A stretch of DNA of 21,917 nt from assembly GCA_045631645.1 (NCBI GenBank), contig JAZQVC010000040.1, positions 1 through 21,917 of the forward strand. Direction: 5' to 3'. Positions 6,670 through 11,807 of this stretch are shown piece by piece. The notes beneath the pieces were generated by a model. The model was given only the letters and a program-made list of their open reading frames with translations. It had not been told where the DNA came from and searched no databases. A program made the translations under genes and the position numbers. How positions within the stretch are numbered: the stretch's first letter is position 1; each line of letters begins with the position of its first letter. This DNA comes from SIG459 sp045631645 (lineage in GTDB: Bacteria; Bacillota; Clostridia; Oscillospirales; Oscillospiraceae).

Positions 6670-7836
6670 ATGCTGAGTCTTCTGGCAAAGCTTTTCATTG
6701 CCGACAGAGAAAACTATAAAGACAGTGCAGTGCGCACCCGCTACGGGCTTCTCTGCTCTGCCATGGGAATAGCTTTGAATGTTCTGCTTTTCATAGGAAA
6801 ATATATTGCGGGCGTGCTCAGCGGCTCCGTTGCCATAGCTGCTGACGCTGTGAACAACCTTTCCGATGCGGGCAGCTCCCTCATAAGCCTTTTCGGTTTC
6901 CGCCTTGCCTCCAAAAAGCCTGACCCCGACCACCCCTTCGGTCACGGAAGAATAGAGTATCTCTCCGGCCTTGCTGTCAGCGTTCTCATCCTTCTGATGG
7001 GATTTGAGCTTGGCAAAAGCTCCGTTGAAAAGATAATTTCCCCCGAAGATGTCAACGCAAGCTGGCTGAGCATTGGAATTTTGCTTGCCTCCATTGCTGT
7101 GAAGGTATATATGTGGGCTTATAACCGCTCTGTGGGCAAAAAGATAAACTCCGCCGCAATGCTTGCCACGGCAACGGACAGCCTTTCCGACACGGTTTCC
7201 ACCGCCGTTGTCCTTGTAAGCATGCTCATTGCCCGCTTCACGGGAGTGAATATAGATGCCTATGTAGGTGTTTTGGTGGCGATCTTCATCCTCCGCGCAG
7301 GCTATCTTGCCGCAAAGGACACAATTGCTCCTCTGCTTGGCAAAGCCCCCGAGAAAGAGCTTGTTGAAGAGATTGAAACTATCGTTATGTCTGCTTCCGA
7401 AGTCTGCGGCATACACGACCTCATTGTCCATGACTATGGTCCCGGACGGCTCATAGTTTCCCTCCACGCGGAAGTGGACGGCAGCGGAGATATTTATGTT
7501 CTCCACGATGCCATAGATAATCTTGAGCGTCGCTTGCAGCGGGAAATCGGCTGCATAGCCGTTGTGCATATGGATCCCATCGACCTTCGCGACGAGGTTA
7601 CCGCAAGCGCCCGCGCTGCCGTTTCTGAGGCGGTGAAGAGCGTTGATGAGCGTATAACCATTCATGATTTCCGCGTGGTGCCCGGCACCACCCACACAAA
7701 CTATATCTTCGACGCTGTGTTGCCCATAAACTGCGCCCTCAGCGACGAGGAAGCAAAAAAACTCATCGAAGCAGAAATTGCCCGCTCCTTCCCCAAGTGC
7801 TACGGAGTGGTGAACATAGACAGGGATTATACTTAA
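6670..7836 (+). CDS. Cation diffusion facilitator family divalent metal exporter
   Basis: A membrane antiporter expelling a divalent metal in exchange for protons. The 388-residue protein has about six transmembrane helices in its first 220 residues. The metal-site motifs are N62-x-x-x-D66 in TM2 and D170-x-x-x-D174 in TM5. An NxxxD/DxxxD pair is reported for manganese exporters such as pneumococcal MntE, whereas zinc members usually have histidine, so Mn (or Fe) is the better guess. DHPFGHGRIEYL after TM2 is a family signature. The cytoplasmic part runs on for about 170 residues, longer than the usual single ferredoxin-like domain, and may hold a second one (from around residue 310). The ATG at 6670 is preferred over one at 6625, which overlaps the previous stop and lacks a ribosome site; AAGGAG is at 6658-6663. 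The permease gene follows 16 nt downstream. Confidence 0.92.
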   Translation: MLSLLAKLFIADRENYKDSAVRTRYGLLCSAMGIALNVLLFIGKYIAGVLSGSVAIAADAVNNLSDAGSSLISLFGFRLASKKPDPDHPFGHGRIEYLSGLAVSVLILLMGFELGKSSVEKIISPEDVNASWLSIGILLASIAVKVYMWAYNRSVGKKINSAAMLATATDSLSDTVSTAVVLVSMLIARFTGVNIDAYVGVLVAIFILRAGYLAAKDTIAPLLGKAPEKELVEEIETIVMSASEVCGIHDLIVHDYGPGRLIVSLHAEVDGSGDIYVLHDAIDNLERRLQREIGCIAVVHMDPIDLRDEVTASARAAVSEAVKSVDERITIHDFRVVPGTTHTNYIFDAVLPINCALSDEEAKKLIEAEIARSFPKCYGVVNIDRDYT

Positions 7837-7852
7837 GAGAAAAGGACTCGCT

Positions 7853-8656
7853 ATGAAAAAACGCCGGAATTACAACTTAATATTCGGCTGCGCAATCACC
7901 GCATTTATGATTGCGCTTATTGTGCTGGGCTTTTTCTGGACTCCCTATAGCCCCACAGCTATGGATGCCGCCGCCCGCAGCGACGGACCCAGTCTGCAGC
8001 ATATTCTGGGTACGGATAACTTCGGACGCGATATTTTCTCCCGCGTGCTGGAGGGTGCAGGCACAACCCTCATCATTGCCGCTTCCACCGTTGCCATCGG
8101 CCTTGCCCTTGGCATTTTTATAGGCGCATTCACCGGTTATTACGGCGGTTGGGTGGACGAAGTGCTGATGCGCATAAGCGATGTTATAACCGCCTTCCCC
8201 AGCGTGCTGATGGCCATGGTGCTGATAAGCATTCTGGGCACCGGCAAGTATAATATCATCATTGCCCTGAGCATTTTGTTCGTTCCCTCCTTCGCCCGTG
8301 TTGTGCGAAGCGAGTTTGCCAAGCAGAAGCAGCTTGACTATGTCCGCGCCGCAAAGCTTATGGGTGCAAAGGATTTGCGCATAATGTTTGTCCATATCCT
8401 GCCCAATGTTATCCCCGTGCTTCTCAGCGCCGTTGCCATAGGCTTTAATAATGCGGTTTTGGCGGAGGCAAGCATGAGCTTTCTGGGCATAGGCGTTCAG
8501 CCCCCCGACCCCAGTTTGGGTCGCATGCTAAGTGAAAGTCAGAGCTTCCTCTCCGAAGCCCCATGGTATCCCCTTAGCGCAGGTATTACCATAGTTTTGC
8601 TGATTCTGGGCTTCGGCCTCATTTCCGATGGATTGGGAGGCAAGGGTGATGCTTGA
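7853..8656 (+). CDS. ABC importer permease 2, DppC/OppC/NikC family
   Basis: The second pore-forming subunit. The 267-residue protein has an N-terminal helix (residues 9-29), then the family block HILGTDNFGRDIFSRVLEGA (residues 50-69), further helices, an ATPase-contacting EAA loop YVRAAKLMGAKDLRIMFVHI, and EASMSFLGIGVQPPDPSLGR near the C terminus. It is somewhat short for the family (about 280-300), because the N-terminal region before the first helix is minimal. AAAGGA lies 8 nt before the ATG. The next gene starts inside its last codons (8-bp overlap), so the two are translationally coupled. Its natural partner, permease 1, is 2.7 kb upstream. Confidence 0.93.
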   Translation: MKKRRNYNLIFGCAITAFMIALIVLGFFWTPYSPTAMDAAARSDGPSLQHILGTDNFGRDIFSRVLEGAGTTLIIAASTVAIGLALGIFIGAFTGYYGGWVDEVLMRISDVITAFPSVLMAMVLISILGTGKYNIIIALSILFVPSFARVVRSEFAKQKQLDYVRAAKLMGAKDLRIMFVHILPNVIPVLLSAVAIGFNNAVLAEASMSFLGIGVQPPDPSLGRMLSESQSFLSEAPWYPLSAGITIVLLILGFGLISDGLGGKGDA

Positions 8657-9434
8657 TATTAAAAATCTCTCTATCGAATTTACCGGACGCAATGCAGCCG
8701 AGGCTGTCCACGGCATAGACCTCCATATGGACGAGGGCGAGACCCTGGGTCTTGTTGGAGAAAGCGGCAGCGGCAAAACCGTAACTGCCCTTTCCGTTGC
8801 GGGACTTCTCCGCGGCGATGTGCGCATATCCGGTGAAATAAACTTCTGCGGCAAGAATTTGCTCTCTCTTTCCCCTGCTCAGCTTCGTCAGGTGCAGGGA
8901 CGCGAGATAGGCATGATTTTTCAGGAGCCTATGACCAGCCTCAACCCTCTTATGCGTGTGGGCGAGCAGGTTGAGGAAGTCCTCCGCATCCATTCGGATG
9001 TGCCTGCAAAGCGCAGGAAGGAGCTTGCTCTTGAACTTATGGGCAAGGTGGGTCTCCCCGAGCCTGAGCTTATATATAAAAAGTATCCCCATCAGCTTTC
9101 GGGCGGTCAGCGCCAAAGAGCGATGATAGCCTCCGCCGTTATAATCGACCCCAAGCTGCTCATTGCCGATGAGCCCACCACCGCCCTTGATGTGACGGTG
9201 CAGGCTCAGATAATCGAGCTGCTCAAGCGTGTCAATAAAAACCGCGGCGTGGGCATACTCTTCATAAGCCACGATCTGAACGTGGTGCGCAAGCTTTGCA
9301 GCCGCGTTGCCGTTATGCATAACGGAGTCATTGTGGAAACCGGACCTACGGAGCAAATTTTCAATGCTCCGCAGGAGGAATACACCAAGAAACTTATCGC
9401 CGCCATACCCAAGAGGGAGAAAAGGAAAGACTGA
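8649..9434 (+). CDS. ABC importer ATPase, DppD/OppD/NikD family
   Basis: The first of two cytoplasmic ATPases driving the importer. The 261-residue protein carries Walker A GESGSGKT (residues 37-44), the Q-loop segment IFQEPMTSLNPLMRVGEQV, signature LSGGQRQRAMIA, Walker B LLIADEPTTALD and switch histidine in LFISHDLN. It ends with EEYTKKLIAAIPKREKRKD, the point where longer DppD/OppD proteins (about 320-335) begin their C-terminal oligopeptide domain. That extension is missing, so its size matches NikD-type ATPases better. The start is set by GGGAGG at 8635-8640, and it overlaps the preceding permease gene. Its stop overlaps the next start codon (TGATG). Confidence 0.95.
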   Translation: MLDIKNLSIEFTGRNAAEAVHGIDLHMDEGETLGLVGESGSGKTVTALSVAGLLRGDVRISGEINFCGKNLLSLSPAQLRQVQGREIGMIFQEPMTSLNPLMRVGEQVEEVLRIHSDVPAKRRKELALELMGKVGLPEPELIYKKYPHQLSGGQRQRAMIASAVIIDPKLLIADEPTTALDVTVQAQIIELLKRVNKNRGVGILFISHDLNVVRKLCSRVAVMHNGVIVETGPTEQIFNAPQEEYTKKLIAAIPKREKRKD

Positions 9435-10159
9435 TGGCAGAAAAAGTCCTTGAAGTCAATAATGTGAGCGTTGAATATTCCGCAGGGGGAGTTATCACCC
9501 GCGGAAAGATTCAGCATGCCGTTAAAAATGTCAGTTTCTCCGTGGAAAAGGGCGAGATTTTGGGTCTCGTGGGCGAAAGCGGATGCGGCAAGTCCAGCCT
9601 CAGCAAGGCGATTTTGGGAATGGTGCCCTATACGGGCGAGATAATCCACCATACCCCCCGTCCCCAGATGGTTTTTCAGGATCCCTACGGCAGCCTCAAC
9701 CCCTCCAAAACCATAGGTTGGATTGTGGAGGAGCCTCTTCGCCTTTACGGAAAATATGATAAGGCGGAACGCCGCCGCCGTGTGCTGGAGATGCTTGAGC
9801 GCGTGGGTCTGGGCGGAGATTTTGCAAACCGCTATCCCCGTGAGCTTTCGGGTGGACAGCGCCAGCGCGTCAGCATAGCCACCGCCCTTATCCGCCGCCC
9901 CCGATTCATCATTGCCGATGAGCCCGTCAGCGCATTGGATGTTACCATTCAGGCTCAGATACTGGAACTGCTTCGGGAGCTGCACAGAGAAAAAGAGCTT
10001 AGCTATCTTTTCATAAGCCACGACCTGAACGTTATTTATCAGCTTTGCGACCGTGTTATGGTTATGAACGGCGGCGAAATAATCGAGCAGGGCACTGTGG
10101 ACGAAATTTTCGATAATCCCAAAGAGGAATATACCAAAAAGCTGCTTGATAGCATGTGA
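9434..10159 (+). CDS. ABC importer ATPase, DppF/OppF/NikE family
   Basis: The second ATPase of the importer. The 241-residue protein has Walker A GESGCGKS (residues 47-54), the Q-loop segment MVFQDPYGSLNPSKTIGWIV, signature LSGGQRQRVSIA, Walker B FIIADEPVSALD and LFISHDLNVIYQLCDRVMVM around the switch histidine. The C terminus KEEYTKKLLDSM stops where DppF/OppF relatives usually carry a further 60-80 residues, as in the neighbouring ATPase. It overlaps the previous gene by one base. It is the last gene of the operon; a strong terminator begins 8 nt after the stop. Confidence 0.95.
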   Translation: MAEKVLEVNNVSVEYSAGGVITRGKIQHAVKNVSFSVEKGEILGLVGESGCGKSSLSKAILGMVPYTGEIIHHTPRPQMVFQDPYGSLNPSKTIGWIVEEPLRLYGKYDKAERRRRVLEMLERVGLGGDFANRYPRELSGGQRQRVSIATALIRRPRFIIADEPVSALDVTIQAQILELLRELHREKELSYLFISHDLNVIYQLCDRVMVMNGGEIIEQGTVDEIFDNPKEEYTKKLLDSM

Positions 10160-10166
10160 GAAAGCT

Positions 10167-10208
10167 AAAGGCACAGCGGTTCAACCCGAACCGCTGTGCC
10201 TTTTGTTG
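10167..10208 (+). terminator. Strong intrinsic terminator of the importer operon
   Basis: The perfect 16-bp stem AAAGGCACAGCGGTTC (10167-10182) / GAACCGCTGTGCCTTT (10188-10203) has a 5-nt loop and leads into TTTTGTTGT. It starts 8 nt after the last ATPase stop. Confidence 0.92.
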
Positions 10209-10234
10209 TGCCGGAGTATGGAATGTGGTATGAT
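10206..10234 (+). promoter_or_regulatory. Putative promoter of the orphan gene
   Basis: Extended -10 TGG-TATGAT (10226-10234) lies 17 bp after a weak -35 TTGTGC (10206-10211), just past the terminator. The start would be near 10241, giving a leader of about 48 nt for the gene at 10289. Confidence 0.45.
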
Positions 10235-10288
10235 TGAGAAAACGAATCGACAAACTGTTCATAGGACTTTAATTTGTAGGGGGATATC

Positions 10289-10651
10289 ATGTTATTTCAT
10301 GTTTTTAGTTCACAAGAAGAACGGAGAACATTTGACGGTTCCGCCTTTGTCGAAATACAATTTTGTAAATTGCCTATAGGAACAAAAGAAAAGAAATTGG
10401 TTGCAGTTAGAAGCATAAACAATTGGGAAAATGATTCTCTATACATTTATGTAGAGGATTTAGATACCTTTCACCGGGAGTACAATCCCATTCTGTCTTG
10501 CGATATTTGTGGCATAAATTATTATCCACCTTCATCAATCGATTTGTTAATTGAAAAACTTAACATGGATAAACCCACAGATTTCGAACAGTTGATAGCG
10601 TGGCTTATCGAAGCTAAGCACCATAATGGCTTTTATATTTTAGGAATATAG
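10289..10651 (+). CDS. Hypothetical protein, AT-rich orphan gene
   Basis: I do not recognise this 120-residue protein. It has no signal peptide or transmembrane helix and is predicted cytoplasmic. The first half is rich in beta-prone segments (AFVEIQFCKLP, LVAVRSINNW, LYIYVEDLD). A CDICGINYY segment at mid-length holds two cysteines, and the C-terminal half looks helical (SIDLLIEKLNMD, FEQLIAWLIEAKHHN). Its codons are clearly more AT-rich than those of its neighbours (AAA, ATT, TTT, TTA common), suggesting recent acquisition. AGGGGGAT just upstream of the ATG serves as ribosome site. It is flanked by a terminator and a MITE-like element. Small acidic proteins of this size include orphan immunity proteins, but nothing here proves that. 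Confidence 0.7.
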   Translation: MLFHVFSSQEERRTFDGSAFVEIQFCKLPIGTKEKKLVAVRSINNWENDSLYIYVEDLDTFHREYNPILSCDICGINYYPPSSIDLLIEKLNMDKPTDFEQLIAWLIEAKHHNGFYILGI

Positions 10652-10690
10652 ACAAACTCCGATTTATCCGACATATTCGCACCGCGCCAA

Positions 10691-10852
10691 AGCCTCCCTT
10701 GTGCAAAGGGAGGTGGCACGGCGAAGCCGTGACGGAGGGATTGTGCGATAAGCACTTGTTATATTGCAACACTTATGCGAAATCGTACTGCGGCAACAAT
10801 CCCTCAGTCAAAAATCAGAAGATTTTTGACAGCTCCCTTTACACAAGGGAGC
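10691..10852 (+). mobile_element. MITE-like miniature inverted-repeat element
   Basis: Two similar end modules face each other around a core of about 55 bp. The left end has hairpin CCTCCCTT-GTGCA-AAGGGAGG (10693-10713), hairpin CACGGC-GAA-GCCGTG (10717-10731), then ACGGAGGGATTGT. The right end, inverted, has ACAATCCCTCAGTC, hairpin TCAAAAATC-AGAA-GATTTTTGA (10808-10829), then GCTCCCTT-TACAC-AAGGGAGC (10832-10852). The outer hairpins and the AATCCCTC flank match between ends; the inner hairpins do not. There is no transposase gene, so mobility would need one elsewhere. A third such end occurs at 21867-21917. I see no clear target-site duplication. The rest of the gap 10652-10943 holds no gene, only the promoter listed next. 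Confidence 0.75.
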
Positions 10853-10882
10853 CGTGGGCGCGCCTGCAAATTTCGTTTGTCC

Positions 10883-10911
10883 GTTAAATGGGACAGCTGC
10901 TTCCCTATAAT
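10883..10911 (+). promoter_or_regulatory. Putative promoter of the 33-residue small gene
   Basis: A perfect -10 TATAAT (10906-10911) lies 17 bp after a poor -35 GTTAAA (10883-10888). The start would fall near 10918, about 26 nt before the small gene at 10944. The weak -35 lowers confidence. Confidence 0.5.
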
Positions 10912-10943
10912 AAAGACAGAAAACAGGGAAGGGAGCATCAACG

Positions 10944-11045
10944 ATGAGAGGTTACTACACTCAGACAGGCTATTGGGGATATTTTGAGGGACGCTATATG
11001 CTCTTTGCCAGCGAGGAGGATTTTCGGGACTTTTTAGAAGACTAA
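10944..11045 (+). CDS. 33-residue small protein, unknown function
   Basis: An ORF of 34 codons reads MRGYYTQTGYWGYFEGRYML and continues FASEEDFRDFLED. It is rich in aromatic residues and Gly in the first half and acidic at the end, with no hydrophobic helix. It has a good ribosome site (AGGGAG, about 10 nt upstream), a TATAAT box at a suitable distance and an unambiguous stop. Its layout resembles short YYTxxGY...GRYMLF...E-D proteins that I recall being common but uncharacterised in gut Clostridia; that is memory, not a search. It ends 7 bp before the -35 box of queT with no terminator between, so its transcript would run into the queT riboswitch. Confidence 0.65.
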   Translation: MRGYYTQTGYWGYFEGRYMLFASEEDFRDFLED

Positions 11046-11052
11046 AGTCCTC

Positions 11053-11081
11053 TTGACTTGCGGGAAAAGCCATGTTAGAAT
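11053..11081 (+). promoter_or_regulatory. queT promoter
   Basis: -35 TTGACT (11053-11058), 17-bp spacer, -10 TAGAAT (11076-11081). Expected start near 11088, a few bases before the aptamer. Five of six consensus bases match in each hexamer. Confidence 0.85.
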
Positions 11082-11100
11082 AGCCCACGCAAATGAATAC

Positions 11101-11152
11101 GGCAGGTTTCCACAACCCTGCCCGCGCCTAAAAGGTGCGAACAAAAAATGGA
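11101..11152 (+). promoter_or_regulatory. preQ1-type riboswitch aptamer (pseudoknot) controlling queT
   Basis: P1 is GGCAGG (11101-11106) with CCTGCC (11117-11122), closing the loop TTTCCACAAC. TCCA in that loop (11109-11112) pairs with TGGA (11149-11152), giving an H-type pseudoknot bridged by the A-rich tail AACAAAAAA (11140-11148). C11116 next to P1 is placed like the class I cytosine that pairs with preQ1. A 6-bp hairpin, CGCGCC-TAAAA-GGTGCG (11123-11139), is inserted between P1 and the tail; class I lacks this, while class II has a hairpin in a comparable position. The downstream gene is a queuosine-precursor transporter, the usual target of preQ1 switches. Exact class is undecided. Confidence 0.8.
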
Positions 11153-11188
11153 CTGCAGCAAAATGTCTGCTTTTATTAGAGCTATTGC

Positions 11189-11228
11189 GCCTCCATTTTT
11201 TGTTATCAAAAAATGGAGGCTTTTTATT
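11189..11228 (+). terminator. Riboswitch-controlled terminator that also buries the queT ribosome site
   Basis: A 14-bp perfect stem, GCCTCCATTTTTTG (11189-11202) / CAAAAAATGGAGGC (11207-11220), has loop TTAT and is followed by TTTTTATT, directly before the ATG at 11229. Its right arm repeats the aptamer tail CAAAAAATGGA (11142-11152), so the left arm can pair with either. Pairing 11142-11152 with 11192-11202 is an 11-bp antiterminator. GGAGG in the right arm (11215-11219) is the only visible ribosome site for queT, so folding of the terminator would also block translation. Confidence 0.9.
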
Positions 11229-11762
11229 ATGAAAAACAAAAAATCTGTTCACCGTCTGGCGCTTTCCGCTCTTGTGGCAGCTATCTATGCCGCCCTTACC
11301 ATAGCTCTTGGCTTTATGAGCTATAACGGAATTCAGTTCCGCGTGGCGGAAGCCCTCTGCGTGCTGCCCTTCTTTTTCCCTTTCACCACTTGGGGTCTTT
11401 TCGTTGGCTGCATTCTGGCAAATCTTATGAGCCCAGCTGGTCCCTTGGATGTGGTTTTCGGCTCTCTCGCCACTCTCCTCTGCTGCCTTGCAGCCGCCTC
11501 TCTTGGACGAAGTGGCAACTACGCAAGAGCTTGGAGAAAGCTTCTTGTGTGCCTCGCCCCTGTTGTGAGCAACGCCATCATCGTGGGCGCCGTGCTGGCT
11601 TTCACCATTGCCGATCCGGGCATGGCTTTCGGCACTGCTTTCCTCATATTTGGAGGACAGGTGGCTTTGGGCGAAGTTGTTGTGATGTTCACCCTCGGTC
11701 TGCTGCTCCTTCGCTATTTGCCGAAATCAAAGTTCTTTCTGAACATAAAAGAAAAAGTCTGA
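11229..11762 (+). CDS. queT: QueT-family queuosine precursor (preQ1) transporter, S component
   Basis: QueT proteins are small integral membrane substrate-binding subunits thought to import preQ1 or another queuosine precursor with the shared ECF energy-coupling module. The 177-residue product has about five or six hydrophobic segments and the family block YNGIQFRVAEALCVLPFFFP (around residues 32-51), followed by LFVGCILANLMSPAGPLDVVFG. The N-terminal MKNKKSVHRLALSALVAAIY is typical of ECF S components. An in-frame ATG at 11148 is rejected because it lies inside the riboswitch; the ATG at 11229 uses GGAGG at 11215-11219. No ECF ATPases or T component are encoded here, so it must use a module encoded elsewhere. 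Regulation by the upstream switch is strongly supported. Confidence 0.93.
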   Translation: MKNKKSVHRLALSALVAAIYAALTIALGFMSYNGIQFRVAEALCVLPFFFPFTTWGLFVGCILANLMSPAGPLDVVFGSLATLLCCLAAASLGRSGNYARAWRKLLVCLAPVVSNAIIVGAVLAFTIADPGMAFGTAFLIFGGQVALGEVVVMFTLGLLLLRYLPKSKFFLNIKEKV

Positions 11763-11785
11763 CTGTAAAAACAGTCAGACTTTTT
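11752..11785. terminator. Bidirectional terminator shared by convergent queT and proS
   Basis: The perfect stem AAAAAGTCTGACTGT (11752-11766) / ACAGTCAGACTTTTT (11771-11785) has an AAAA loop and a T-run on either strand. It overlaps the queT stop codon and lies 23 nt past the proS stop. Confidence 0.92.
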
Positions 11786-11807
11786 TATTTGCTGCAACAG
11801 GCTTGGC

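Noticed and set aside
10247..10275. TCGACA - 17 bp - TAATTT as promoter of the orphan gene
   Set aside because: It would start transcription within the ribosome site. The extended -10 at 10226-10234 is better placed.
11148..11228. Upstream in-frame start giving a longer QueT
   Set aside because: The ATG at 11148 lies in the aptamer tail and the extra residues would be encoded by the terminator. The ATG at 11229 has GGAGG at proper spacing.
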